Under the pieces are notes generated by a model that saw nothing but the letters and a program-made list of their open reading frames with translations, was not told where the DNA came from and ran no database searches. 64,000 nucleotides of DNA. Origin: Mycobacterium gastri (GTDB lineage Bacteria; Actinomycetota; Actinomycetes; Mycobacteriales; Mycobacteriaceae). Below are positions 45,420 through 54,491 of the stretch, one piece after another; within the stretch, counting starts at the first letter, position 1, and the number at the start of each line of letters is the position of its first letter. A program made the position numbers and the translations under genes. Location of the stretch: positions 1-64,000 of the forward strand of contig NZ_LQOX01000101.1 of assembly GCF_002102175.1 (NCBI RefSeq), given 5' to 3'.

Positions 45420-46256
45420 ATGGCGCTGGATCTCAACGCGTACTTCGAACGCATCGGCTATCACGGACCCACCGAACCCACCTTGGCGGTGTTGCGGGAG
45501 GTGGTGAGCGCCCACACCCGGGCGATTCCGTTCGAGAACCTCGATCCGCTGATGGGGGTACCGGTCGACGACTTGAGCCCGGAATCGCTGATGGACAAGC
45601 TCGTCCACCGGCGCCGCGGCGGTTACTGCTACGAGCACAACGGTCTAACGGGCGACGTGCTGGCCGGACTCGGGTTTCGGCTGCGGCGGCTGACCGGCCG
45701 GGTGGTGTGGATGGCGCCGCCAGACACGCCGCCGCCGGCCCAGACGCATACCGTGCTCGCGGTGACCTTTCCCGGCTCGGACGGTTCGTATCTGGTGGAC
45801 GTCGGTTTCGGCGGCCAGACGCCGACGTCGCCGCTGCGGCTGCAGACCCGATGCATCCAGCAAACGACGCATGAACCGTACCGGCTCGATGACCGCGGTG
45901 ACGGGCTGGTGCTGCAGGTGCTGGTTCGCGACCGGTGGCAGCCGCTGTATGAATTCAGCACGGTCAGCCGGCCGCAGATCGATTTGAAGGTGGGCAGTTG
46001 GTTTGTCTCGACGCACCCGTCGTCGCACTTCGTCACCGGCTTGATGGCTGCCACCGTGACCGACGACGCGCGGTGGAACTTGACGGGCCGGATCCTGGCG
46101 GTCCATCGCGGCGGCCGGACCGAGAAGATGGTCCTGGCGGACGCGGCGGCGGTGGTTGACACATTAAGCGGGCAGTTCGGCATCAACGTGGCAGATGTCG
46201 GCCAACGCAGCGCGCTAGAAGCCCGCATTGACGAAGTCTGTTTCGGCGGCGGCTGA
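45420..46256 (+). CDS. nat: arylamine N-acetyltransferase Nat
   Basis: 278 aa. The catalytic triad is Cys70 (RRRGGYCYEHNG), His near 110 (QTHTVLAVTF) and Asp near 127 (YLVDVGFGG). NAT uses acetyl- or propionyl-CoA and is linked to sterol catabolism in mycobacteria. In Mtb it is the last gene of hsaADCB-nat. Here it has lost that contiguity and begins behind its own short promoter region with a copper-type palindrome. Confidence 0.95.
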   Translation: MALDLNAYFERIGYHGPTEPTLAVLREVVSAHTRAIPFENLDPLMGVPVDDLSPESLMDKLVHRRRGGYCYEHNGLTGDVLAGLGFRLRRLTGRVVWMAPPDTPPPAQTHTVLAVTFPGSDGSYLVDVGFGGQTPTSPLRLQTRCIQQTTHEPYRLDDRGDGLVLQVLVRDRWQPLYEFSTVSRPQIDLKVGSWFVSTHPSSHFVTGLMAATVTDDARWNLTGRILAVHRGGRTEKMVLADAAAVVDTLSGQFGINVADVGQRSALEARIDEVCFGGG

Positions 46257-46282
46257 AGCGTGAGCCCGTCGCGGGTGAACTA

Positions 46283-47449
46283 TCAGCTCCCTGGTAGCCA
46301 TGACCCGATCCGGCGCAGGCCTTCTTCGATGTCGCTGGTCGGCCCGGCGAACGACATCCGGACAAACGAGTTGCCCCGCGAGGTGTCGAAGTCGACCCCA
46401 GGCGCGATAGCTACTCCGGTGTCGCCCAACAACTGTGAGCAGAACGCCAACGAGTCGGTGGTAAAGTCCGAAACGTCGGCGTAGACATAGAACGCCCCGT
46501 CGGCGGGAGCCAGCCGGTCAATCCCGATGCGGCGCAGGCCATCGAGCAGCATCGAGCGGTTGCGCGCATAGTGCCGCAGATTGCCGTCGGCTTCCGCGGT
46601 CGCCTCGGGGGTGAACGCCGATACCGCGGCAATCTGCGACAGCACCGGCGGGCAGATGGTGAAGTTGCCGGTGAGGCAGTCGACCGCCCGGCGCAGCTCC
46701 CTCGGCACCAGCAACCAGCCCAGCCGCCACCCGGTCATGGCATAGTACTTGGAAAAGCTATTGACTACTACCGCGTTTCGTGAGGTCTGCCAGGCGCAGC
46801 TGGCCTGCGGGGCTCCCTGGTACACCAGGCCGTGATAGACCTCATCGCTGACTAGCCGAACCCCAGATTCGTCGCACCATGACGCGATCGCCGACAACTC
46901 GGCGGGCGGGATGACCGTGCCGGTGGGATTGGCCGGGCTGGCCACAACCAGGCCCTGCACCGGCGGGTCGAGTTCGGCGAGCATCTGCACGGTGGGCTGA
47001 AACCGGGTCCCCGGCCCGCATGGTATCTCGACCACCTCACATCCCAAGGCGGACAGGATGTTTCGATAACACGGATAGCCGGGGCTGGCCATCGCCACCC
47101 GGTCGCCGACGTCAAAGCAGGCCAGGAAGGTGAGCAGGAAGCCGCCCGATGAACCGGTGGTGACCACCACCGCGTCGACGTCGACGTCGATGCCGTGCTT
47201 GCGTTCATAGTCCGCCGCGATAGCCGACCGCAACTCTGGAATGCCAAGTGCCACCGTATAACCCAGCTGATTGAGATGCAGCGCGGCGGCCGCTGCGGCG
47301 CGTACCGGTTCGGGGGCCCCCGCACTGGGCTGGCCCGCCGAAAGGTTGACCAGATCGCCGTGGGTGCGCTGGCGCTCGGCGGCCGCCAGCCAGACATCCA
47401 TCACGTGGAAGGGTGGGATGCCGGCACGCAGCGCAACACGATTGGTCAT
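46283..47449 (-). CDS. aspB: class I aminotransferase (AspB, Rv3565-like)
   Basis: 388-aa PLP-dependent fold-type I aminotransferase. The PLP lysine is in VVNSFSKYYAMTGWRLGW, the Asn/Asp/Tyr set in ASPANPTGTV and SDEVYHGL, and the C-terminal Arg in SFVRMSFAG. It is the last gene of the fadD3-fadE31-fadE32-fadE33-aspB operon and overlaps fadE33 by four bases (ATGA). The physiological substrate is unknown; the operon places it in the KstR2 ring C/D regulon. Confidence 0.93.
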   Translation of the reverse strand: MTNRVALRAGIPPFHVMDVWLAAAERQRTHGDLVNLSAGQPSAGAPEPVRAAAAAALHLNQLGYTVALGIPELRSAIAADYERKHGIDVDVDAVVVTTGSSGGFLLTFLACFDVGDRVAMASPGYPCYRNILSALGCEVVEIPCGPGTRFQPTVQMLAELDPPVQGLVVASPANPTGTVIPPAELSAIASWCDESGVRLVSDEVYHGLVYQGAPQASCAWQTSRNAVVVNSFSKYYAMTGWRLGWLLVPRELRRAVDCLTGNFTICPPVLSQIAAVSAFTPEATAEADGNLRHYARNRSMLLDGLRRIGIDRLAPADGAFYVYADVSDFTTDSLAFCSQLLGDTGVAIAPGVDFDTSRGNSFVRMSFAGPTSDIEEGLRRIGSWLPGS

Positions 47450-48396
47450 GGTGTGGGAAGCACCTCGGACTCCAAGCGCCGCAACAACTCCCGTGGCGGG
47501 TCCAGCAGGTGCGTGCTGCCATGTGCCCGTTTGAAATACAGGTGCATGTCATGTTCCCAGGTGATCGCGATGCCACCATGCAACTGGATGCCTTCGGCGG
47601 CCACGGTGTTGAGCGCTTCGCAGGCGGCCAGTCGCGCGGTGGCCGCGTTGGCGGGTGTGGGCTCGGTGCAGGCGTCGGCGACGACGGCCCGCGCCGCGGC
47701 GACCGCGACGTAGAGATCGGCCATCCGATGCTTGAGTGCCTGGAAGCTGCCGATGGGACGACCGAATTGCACTCGGTTCTTGGTGTATTCGACGGTCAGC
47801 TGCAGGCACCGTTCGGCGGCGCCGATCTGCTCGGCGGCCAGCAGGATTGCCGCGATGTCGGCCAGGCCCGGGTCGGCGCCGATCGTCTGGGCTTCCTGCG
47901 GCCGTACGCGGGCCAGCCGGCGGGTGGGATCCATGGTGGTGACAGGCTGTGCTGTGAAGCGTGTCCACCTGCTCAATTGAGCGTCTTTGGCGGCGACGAC
48001 GACGTCGGCGACGTCACCGTTGACCACGTAGTCGGGGTCGAGGACCAGCGCGCCGATCGAGACGCCCTCGGCGAGCCGGGTGAGCGTCTGGGCGTCCGGC
48101 TCGGGTGCGGCCAGCAGCGCCAGTTCCGCCAGCGTGGTGCCCAGCAGCGGGGAGGGCACCAGCGCCCGGCCCAGCTCCTGTAAAACTGTTGCCGCGTCGG
48201 CTAATTCGCCGCCAGCTCCACCCAGCTCCTCCGGGATGACCAGCGCGGCGGCGCCCACCTGCTCACACAACAGCCGCCATAGGGACTCGTCGTAGCCGCG
48301 GTCGGACTCCATCGCCACTCGCACCGCGGCTGGACTTGCGTGCTTGACCACCAGCGCGGCGACGGTCTCGCGCAGCATCTCCCGCTCGTCAGTCAT
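47446..48396 (-). CDS. fadE33: acyl-CoA dehydrogenase subunit FadE33
   Basis: 316 aa, shorter than a full ACAD (about 380) because the middle is reduced. This is typical of the smaller subunits that pair with FadE31 in alpha2-beta2 enzymes for HIP catabolism. Segments QFGRPIGSFQALKHRMAD and QLHGGIAITWEHDMHLY are the conserved C-terminal ACAD parts. ATG 48396 overlaps the fadE32 stop by four bases. Confidence 0.95.
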   Translation of the reverse strand: MTDEREMLRETVAALVVKHASPAAVRVAMESDRGYDESLWRLLCEQVGAAALVIPEELGGAGGELADAATVLQELGRALVPSPLLGTTLAELALLAAPEPDAQTLTRLAEGVSIGALVLDPDYVVNGDVADVVVAAKDAQLSRWTRFTAQPVTTMDPTRRLARVRPQEAQTIGADPGLADIAAILLAAEQIGAAERCLQLTVEYTKNRVQFGRPIGSFQALKHRMADLYVAVAAARAVVADACTEPTPANAATARLAACEALNTVAAEGIQLHGGIAITWEHDMHLYFKRAHGSTHLLDPPRELLRRLESEVLPTP

Positions 48397-49337
48397 AGCG
48401 CCTCCAGCACCATGCGTCGGTGCTCCTCCGGCGTACCCCAGGAAGTGCGCAAGGCCTGCACCCGCAGTAGCCATAGTGACAGGTCGTGTTCCTGGGTGAA
48501 TCCGATAGCGCCGTGAGTCTGTAACGCCGAGCGGGCCGCCAGTAGACCCGCTTCGGATGCCGCTGCTTTCGCCGCACTGACGTCGCGCGGCTCCAATGAC
48601 AGCGCCGCGCCGTATACCAGGGGGCGGGCCAGTTCTACCGCGATGTGGACGTCGGCGAGTTTGTGCTTGACCGCCTGATAAGAGCCGATGACCCGGCCGA
48701 ACTGCGCCCGCTGCTTGGCATAGTCGACGGCCGCGCTCAGCAGTGCTTCGGCGGCACCTACCAGTTGCGCCGCAGTGGCCAATACGCCGAACGCGTAGGC
48801 GCGCTTGATGTCTGCGTGCCAGCGTTCGCCGGTCGGCGTTACGTCATAGAGGCGACGGCTGGGGTCGACGGACTGGTGGCGTTGCCCTATCGATGCCTCG
48901 CTGACTCCGCCTCCGTCGACCACCAACACCAGTCCGGCAGTGTCGGCGTCGACGGCGCGCGGTGTGTGCGGGGGGTGCGCGACCGTCGCGATCAGCTCAC
49001 CGGTTGCCAACTCGGTGCTGCGTTCGGCCTGATCGTCGTTGGCGAGCAAAACCGGTGCCACGGCGATGGATTCGGTGATCGGGCCGGGCACACACCAGCG
49101 GCCAAGCCGTTCCAGCGCGACCACCAGGTCCACCGGATCGGCGCCCAGACCGTCGAACTTCTCCGCCACGTTGAGTGCGGTAACGCCGAGGTTGGCCAAT
49201 TGCTGCCACACCTTACGGCCGGGCGCGACGTCGCCCGCCGACCAGGCGCGAACCGCGCCGGGCAGATCGGCAGCGCCCAGCGCCGCGTCGATGCTGGCGG
49301 CGAAATCACGTTGTTGTTGATCAAACGCAAAGTCCAC
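48393..49337 (-). CDS. fadE32: acyl-CoA dehydrogenase subunit FadE32
   Basis: 314 aa from GTG 49337, the same length as Mtb FadE32. It is a short ACAD subunit like FadE33, with QFGRVIGSYQAVKHKLAD and LQTHGAIGFTQEHDLSLW. It is thought to partner with FadE31 in oxidising a late ring C/D intermediate. It begins two bases after the fadE31 stop; the open frame extending upstream is antisense noise. Confidence 0.95.
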   Translation of the reverse strand: MDFAFDQQQRDFAASIDAALGAADLPGAVRAWSAGDVAPGRKVWQQLANLGVTALNVAEKFDGLGADPVDLVVALERLGRWCVPGPITESIAVAPVLLANDDQAERSTELATGELIATVAHPPHTPRAVDADTAGLVLVVDGGGVSEASIGQRHQSVDPSRRLYDVTPTGERWHADIKRAYAFGVLATAAQLVGAAEALLSAAVDYAKQRAQFGRVIGSYQAVKHKLADVHIAVELARPLVYGAALSLEPRDVSAAKAAASEAGLLAARSALQTHGAIGFTQEHDLSLWLLRVQALRTSWGTPEEHRRMVLEAL

Positions 49338-49339
49338 GG

Positions 49340-50473
49340 TTATTTCTTCTCTCGTGGCAGGCCAAGCAGCCGTTCCGAAATGATGTTGCGCTGGATTTCG
49401 TTGGTGCCCGCATAGATCGGTCCGCCCAGGGCGAACAACAGGCCATCGGTCCACGGGCCGGTCAGTTCTGCGTCTGCGGCCAGGATGTCCAGCGCGGTCT
49501 GATGCAATGCCACGTCGAGCTCGGACCAGAAGACCTTGGTCACCGACGATTCGGCGCCCAGCTCGCCGCCGCCGGCGAGCCGGGTGACCGTGCCGAAGGT
49601 TTGCAGCCGGTAGGCCTGGGCCTTGATCCAGCCGTCGGCGACGCGGTCGGCGAATTCCGGTGGTGAGCCGTTGGCTTTCCACAGTTGCACCAGCCGCTCC
49701 GCCACGGCCATGAAGCGGGCCGGGCTGCGCAGCGACATGCCGCGCTCGTTGCTCGACGTGCTCATGGCCGCTCGCCAACCGTCGTTCGGGGTGCCGATGA
49801 CGTCCTCGTCGGGCACGAAGACGTCATCGAGGAAGATCTCACCGAAGCCGGTGTCGCCGCCCAATTGCACGATCGGCCGCACCGTGACGCCCGGTGCCTT
49901 CAAATCGAACATGAAGTAGGTGAGGCCGCGGTGCCGCTCGGCCGACGGATCGGACCGAAACAACCCAAAACCCATGTCGGCGAACGGCGCCCGTGAACTC
50001 CAGATCTTCTGACCGTTGAGCAGCCAGCCGCGGTCGGTCTTGGTTGCCGTGGACCGCAGCGAAGCCAGGTCGCTGCCGGACTCGGGTTCGGACCAGGCTT
50101 GGGCCCAGATCTGCTCACCGCTGGCCATTTTGGGCAGTATCCGGTCCAGCTGCTGCTGAGTGCCATGGGCGAACAGGGTGGGCGCCAGCATGGACGTGCC
50201 GTTGGCGCTGGCCCGGCCCGGCGCTCCGGCGCGGAAGTATTCTTCCTCGAACACGACCCAGTGCAGCAGCGGGGCGTCGCGGCCGCCGTACTTCTTCGGC
50301 CAGGTGATCACCGACAGTCCGGCGTCGAACAGTACCCGGTCCCAATGCCGGTGCTGGGCAAAGCCTTCGGCGTTGTCGTAGGACTTCGTCGGGATCGACT
50401 CCTTGTTGGCCGATAGGAACTCGCGCACCTCGGCCTGCAAGGCCCGGGTCTGCTCATCGAATGCCAGGTCCAT
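49340..50473 (-). CDS. fadE31: acyl-CoA dehydrogenase FadE31
   Basis: 377-aa full-length ACAD with the FAD/substrate segments [18 protein letters not shown] and WLLNGQKIWSS. The C-terminal IYAGTNEIQRNIISERLLGL is intact. It is the larger partner of FadE32 and FadE33 in the KstR2 regulon. It directly follows fadD3 with no spacer. Confidence 0.96.
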   Translation of the reverse strand: MDLAFDEQTRALQAEVREFLSANKESIPTKSYDNAEGFAQHRHWDRVLFDAGLSVITWPKKYGGRDAPLLHWVVFEEEYFRAGAPGRASANGTSMLAPTLFAHGTQQQLDRILPKMASGEQIWAQAWSEPESGSDLASLRSTATKTDRGWLLNGQKIWSSRAPFADMGFGLFRSDPSAERHRGLTYFMFDLKAPGVTVRPIVQLGGDTGFGEIFLDDVFVPDEDVIGTPNDGWRAAMSTSSNERGMSLRSPARFMAVAERLVQLWKANGSPPEFADRVADGWIKAQAYRLQTFGTVTRLAGGGELGAESSVTKVFWSELDVALHQTALDILAADAELTGPWTDGLLFALGGPIYAGTNEIQRNIISERLLGLPREKK

Positions 50474-52012
50474 TCAGGCCAACTCTCGCAGTTGTGATTT
50501 GACCACCTTGCCGCCGGCGTTGCGGGGCAAGGCGTCGACGAACCGCACCGACCGCGGCGCCTTGAAGTTCGCCAAATGCTCACGGGTGTAAGCGATCACC
50601 GTCGCTTCGTCGAGCGTCGCGCCAGGCCGGGGCACCACGAAGGCCCGGCCGACCTCGCCGAGGCGCTGGTCGGGAACACCGATCACCGCGACATCGGCCA
50701 CCCCGTCCAGCCGGGCCAGCACCTGCTCCACCTCGGCGGGGTAGACGTTGAACCCGCCGCAGATGTACATGTCCTTGAGCCGGTCGGTGATGCGCAGGTT
50801 GCCGGCCTCGTCGACGGCGCCGATGTCGCCGGTGTGCAGCCAGCCGTCGGTGTCGATGGCAGCCGCCGTCGCCTCCGGGTCGTCGAGATAACCCAGCATG
50901 ACGTTCGGACCGCGCAGCAGGACCTCGCCCGATTCGTCGATGCGCAGCTCAAACCCGGCGAACGGGCGCCCGCAAGTGGTGGCAACCGTCACCGCGTCGT
51001 CATTGGGGCGGCACATGGTCCCCATGCCGTTGGCCTCGGTCAGGCCGTAGGCGGTCAGCACGATGTCGATGTCGAGTTCGGTCTGCATCCGTTCCACCAG
51101 CACCACCGGCACGGTGGCCGCCCCGGTCACCGCGAACCGCAGCGAGCTCAGGTCGTAGTCGCGGCGCGCCGGGTGGTCCAGCAGGGTCTGGTAGATGGTC
51201 GGCGGCCCGGGCAACACCGTGATGCGGTGCTGCTCGATCGCCTGCAGGGTGCGCAGCGGATCGAACGTCAGGTGCGGGATCAGCGTCGCGCCGGTCTGCA
51301 GGCACGCCAGGATGCCGGCCTTGTAGCCGAAGTTGTGGAAAAACGGATTGATGCACAGATAGCGGTCGTCGCCGGTGATCTTGCCGTTGGCGGCCCACGA
51401 CGCCGAGGCCGACAACGACTGCCGGTGCGCACACAGCACGCCTTTGCTGCGGCCGGTGGTGCCGGAGGTGAACAGGATGTCGCTGACGTCGTCGGCGGTG
51501 ACCGCGCCCGCGCGGGCGGCGACGGCATCGGTGTCGGTGCCTTGAGCGATGAACTCGTCCCAGGTGCCCTGGACAGGATCGCCGGTCTCTGGGGCCTCGA
51601 TCGGAATCCGCACGATGTGCCGAAGCGCGGGCAGCGCTTGAGAGTTCAGGCCGGCGACCCGGTCGGCGCCGAGGAACCGGCCCATCGCGAACAGCACCGG
51701 CGCCCGCGTGCGGCCCAGGATGTCGGCGGCTTCCTCGGCGGTGTAGCGGGTGTTCAGCGGCACCATGGCCGCCCCGGCGTGATGGATCGCCAGGCAGGCC
51801 ACCACCCAGTGCCAGGTGTTCGGCGACCAGATGGCCACCCGATCGCCGGGCTCGACACCCAGCGCGATCAGCGCGGCCGCGGCCCGATGTACCTCGTCCC
51901 GCAGGGCGGTCGCCGTGAACGTCCGGTCGTCGGTGACCAGCACCTCGTGGTTGGGGAGCGTGCCCGCGAGACGATCCAGCGCCGCGGGCACGGTGCGGGG
52001 ATCGTCGGTCAT
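50474..52012 (-). CDS. fadD3: HIP-CoA ligase FadD3
   Basis: 512-aa ANL-superfamily acyl-CoA synthetase that activates the ring C/D intermediate HIP. The AMP-binding P-loop is LFTSGTTGRSKGV, the A5 motif is TAYGLTEANG, and A8 is GDIGAVDEAGNLRITDRLKD (positions about 396-415). The catalytic Lys is near the C-terminus in PRNAGGKVVKSQL. ATG 52012 has GAGGAG 7 bases upstream. It is divergent from fadE30 across a KstR2 operator and first of the operon down to aspB. Confidence 0.96.
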   Translation of the reverse strand: MTDDPRTVPAALDRLAGTLPNHEVLVTDDRTFTATALRDEVHRAAAALIALGVEPGDRVAIWSPNTWHWVVACLAIHHAGAAMVPLNTRYTAEEAADILGRTRAPVLFAMGRFLGADRVAGLNSQALPALRHIVRIPIEAPETGDPVQGTWDEFIAQGTDTDAVAARAGAVTADDVSDILFTSGTTGRSKGVLCAHRQSLSASASWAANGKITGDDRYLCINPFFHNFGYKAGILACLQTGATLIPHLTFDPLRTLQAIEQHRITVLPGPPTIYQTLLDHPARRDYDLSSLRFAVTGAATVPVVLVERMQTELDIDIVLTAYGLTEANGMGTMCRPNDDAVTVATTCGRPFAGFELRIDESGEVLLRGPNVMLGYLDDPEATAAAIDTDGWLHTGDIGAVDEAGNLRITDRLKDMYICGGFNVYPAEVEQVLARLDGVADVAVIGVPDQRLGEVGRAFVVPRPGATLDEATVIAYTREHLANFKAPRSVRFVDALPRNAGGKVVKSQLRELA

Positions 52013-52062
52013 CGAATGCTCCTCTAAGCGGCGCGCGGCGCCCTTCACCGACGGCCTAACAA

Positions 52063-52076
52063 AGCAAGTGCTTGGT
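52063..52076. promoter_or_regulatory. KstR2 operator (fadD3/fadE30)
   Basis: AGCAAGTGCTTGGT fully matches the KstR2 motif AnCAAGnnCTTGnT. It is centred between divergent fadD3 (start 52012) and fadE30 (start 52094). Confidence 0.9.
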
Positions 52077-52093
52077 AGGTTAGCCTACAGGTC

Positions 52094-53251
52094 ATGCAGG
52101 ACGTCGAGGAGTTCCGGGCCGAGGTCCGCCAGTGGCTCGCGGACAATCTGGTCGGCGAATTCGCAGCTCTCAAGGGGCTCGGCGGGCCGGGACGCGAGCA
52201 CGAGGCGTTCGAAGAACGCCGGGCATGGAATCAGCACCTCGCCGCTGCCGGGCTCACCTGCCTGGGGTGGCCGGTGCAACACGGTGGACGGGGACTGCCG
52301 ACCGCGCACCGGGTGGCGTTCTACGAGGAGTACGCCCGCGCCGATGCCCCGGTGAAGGTCAACCACTTCGGTGAAGAGCTGCTGGGACCGACCCTGATCG
52401 CGTTCGGAACGCCCGAGCAGCAGCAGCGCTTCCTGCCGCGCATCCGCGACGTCACCGAGCTGTGGTGCCAAGGCTATTCGGAGCCGGGCGCGGGCAGTGA
52501 CCTGGCCAACGTGTCGACCACCGCGGAACTCGACGGCGCCCAATGGGTGATCAACGGCCAGAAGGTGTGGACGTCACTGGCGCACCTGTCGCAGTGGTGC
52601 TTCGTGGTGGCGCGCACCGAGAAGGGCTCCAAGCGGCATGCCGGGCTGTCGTATCTGCTGGTGCCGCTGGATCAGCCCGGGGTGCAGATCCGCCCGATCG
52701 TCCAGATCACCGGCACCTCGGAGTTCAACGAGGTGTTCTTCGACGACGCCCGCACCGACGCCGGCATGGTGGTGGGCCAGCCGGGCGACGGGTGGCGGGT
52801 CGCGATGGCGACGCTGACCTTTGAGCGCGGAGTGTCCACGCTGGGTCAGCAAATCGTCTATGCCCGTGAGCTTTCGAGGTTGGTCGAGCTCGCGTGGCGT
52901 ACCGGCGCCGCCGACGACCCGTTCATCCGGGAGCGGCTGGCCCGGGCGTGGACCGGGCTGCGGGCAATGCGCAGCTATGCGCTGGCCACCTTGGAAGGGC
53001 CGGCCGTTGAGCAACCCGGTCAGGACAACGTGTCGAAGTTGTTGTGGGCCAACTGGCATCGCTCCCTCGGGGAGCTGGCGATGGACGTGATCGGCAAGCC
53101 GGGACTGGTCTTGACCGACGGCGAGTTCGACGAATGGCAGCGGCTGTATCTGTTCACCCGGGCCGACACCATCTACGGCGGTTCCAACGAGATTCAGCGC
53201 AACATCATTGCCGAGCGGGTGCTCGGCTTGCCGCGGGAGGTCAAGGGATGA
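52094..53251 (+). CDS. fadE30: acyl-CoA dehydrogenase FadE30
   Basis: 385-aa ACAD that oxidises a HIP-CoA derivative after FadD3. It carries the canonical [33 protein letters not shown] and the C-terminal IYGGSNEIQRNIIAERVLGL. ATG 52094 lies 18 bases from the KstR2 operator, which would block the promoter. It overlaps ipdF by four bases. Confidence 0.96.
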   Translation: MQDVEEFRAEVRQWLADNLVGEFAALKGLGGPGREHEAFEERRAWNQHLAAAGLTCLGWPVQHGGRGLPTAHRVAFYEEYARADAPVKVNHFGEELLGPTLIAFGTPEQQQRFLPRIRDVTELWCQGYSEPGAGSDLANVSTTAELDGAQWVINGQKVWTSLAHLSQWCFVVARTEKGSKRHAGLSYLLVPLDQPGVQIRPIVQITGTSEFNEVFFDDARTDAGMVVGQPGDGWRVAMATLTFERGVSTLGQQIVYARELSRLVELAWRTGAADDPFIRERLARAWTGLRAMRSYALATLEGPAVEQPGQDNVSKLLWANWHRSLGELAMDVIGKPGLVLTDGEFDEWQRLYLFTRADTIYGGSNEIQRNIIAERVLGLPREVKG

Positions 53252-54036
53252 ATTTGTCCGTCGCGCCGAAAGAGATTGCCGGGCATGGACTTTTGAACGG
53301 CAAAGTGGTGGTGGTGACCGCGGCCGCGGGTACCGGTATCGGCTCGGCCACCGCGCGCCGCGCGCTTGCCGAGGGGGCCGACGTGGTGATCTCCGACCAC
53401 CACGAGCGACGGTTGGGGGAGACCGCCGCCGAACTGGCCGCGCTGGGGCTCGGCCGGGTCGAAAGCGTGCTCTGCGACGTGACGTCCAGTGTGCAGGTGG
53501 ACGCTCTCATCGACTCGACCACCGCGCGCATGGGCCGGCTGGACGTGCTGGTCAACAACGCCGGCCTGGGTGGCCAGACGCCGGTGGCCGACATGACCGA
53601 CGACGAGTGGGACCGTGTCCTGGACGTCTCCCTCACGTCGGTGTTCCGGGCCACCCGGGCCGCGCTGCGGTACTTCCGCGACGCCCCGCACGGCGGCGTG
53701 ATCGTCAACAACGCCAGTGTGCTGGGCTGGCGGGCCCAGCACTCACAGGCGCACTACGCCGCCGCCAAAGCGGGGGTGATGGCGCTAACCCGTTGCAGTG
53801 CAATAGAAGCCGCCGAGTACGGGGTTCGGATCAACGCCGTCTCGCCCAGCATCGCCCGGCATAAGTTCCTGGACAAGACCACCTCGGCCGAGCTGCTGGA
53901 CCGGCTGTCCGCCCGAGAGGCGTTCGGCCGTGCCGCCGAACCCTGGGAGGTCGCGGCCACCATCGCGTTTCTGGCCAGTGATTACTCGAGTTACCTTACG
54001 GGCGAGGTCATTTCGGTATCGAACCAGCATCCGTAG
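53248..54036 (+). CDS. ipdF: short-chain dehydrogenase IpdF
   Basis: 262-aa SDR with the nucleotide-binding TAAAGTGIG (glycine-rich loop near 25-33) and NNAG at 111-114. The active-site Ser is in NNASVLGW and the YxxxK motif is YAAAK. It corresponds to Mtb Rv3559c (IpdF), assigned to 5-OH-HIP/HIC-CoA oxidoreduction in ring C/D degradation. Coupled to fadE30 by an ATGA overlap. Confidence 0.94.
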   Translation: MNLSVAPKEIAGHGLLNGKVVVVTAAAGTGIGSATARRALAEGADVVISDHHERRLGETAAELAALGLGRVESVLCDVTSSVQVDALIDSTTARMGRLDVLVNNAGLGGQTPVADMTDDEWDRVLDVSLTSVFRATRAALRYFRDAPHGGVIVNNASVLGWRAQHSQAHYAAAKAGVMALTRCSAIEAAEYGVRINAVSPSIARHKFLDKTTSAELLDRLSAREAFGRAAEPWEVAATIAFLASDYSSYLTGEVISVSNQHP

Positions 54037-54101
54037 GCGGTTGGTGAGTCTATTGGCAATCGCAGTCGCCGGCCGGGAGAGGTGTGGTTTCGGTCCGCCG
54101 C

Positions 54102-54344
54102 CTAGCGCGTAGCGACAACGTCGGCATGTGCTGCCAGCGAAGCCGTTAGGCGAATTGCCCGGCCTACCCCCGGTGGCCGGCCGCGGCCCCTCAACCGGCG
54201 CCGAGCGTTGTCACGCGACCAGCCGGTGACCGCCACCACCTGATCCAGAATCTGACCCTTGTTCGCCTTCGACGCCTTCACATACGCCTTGGCGAACTTC
54301 GCGGTGATCTCGGCGCGAGACGACATCGACAACCCACTTCCCAT
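54102..54344 (-). pseudogene. IS transposase/integrase N-terminal fragment
   Basis: From about ATG 54326 the minus strand encodes MSSRAEITAKFAKAYVKASK, then KGQILDQVVAVTGWSRDNARRRL. This is the opening of an integrase-core transposase family common in mycobacteria (RAEITxKYAxAYxxASKxxKGxILDEVVxVTGWSRDNARRRL). Only about 70 residues remain before unrelated sequence, so the element is truncated. Characteristic direct repeats lie just upstream at 54364-54422. Confidence 0.7.
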
Positions 54345-54363
54345 GCCTGGCGAGCATCAACCA

Positions 54364-54422
54364 TTTCGCGGGCATTCTTAAGTGATGCACCGAGGGCGTT
54401 TCGCGGGCACTTTTCGTGATGC
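54364..54422. repeat. terminal direct repeats of the IS remnant
   Basis: Two imperfect copies of about 24 bases, each starting TTTCGCGGGCA and ending GTGATGC, occur at 54364-54388 and 54399-54422 with a 10-base gap. They sit on the 5' side of the transposase fragment, as expected for transposase-binding repeats at an element end. They end 35 bases before the copper-type palindrome. Confidence 0.65.
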
Positions 54423-54456
54423 TTGCCGCTCAGTTGCCGGCCCAACACTCACGGCG

Positions 54457-54471
54457 TACCCTATAGGGGTA
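54457..54471. promoter_or_regulatory. copper-type (RicR-like) palindrome at lpqS-like gene
   Basis: TACCC-TATAG-GGGTA (54457-54471) is an inverted repeat of the RicR/CsoR type immediately upstream of an LpqS-like gene. In Mtb, lpqS is a RicR-repressed copper-response gene. The embedded TATAGG may be part of the promoter. Confidence 0.65.
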
Positions 54472-54491
54472 TGAGGTCCGTGGGGGAACGG

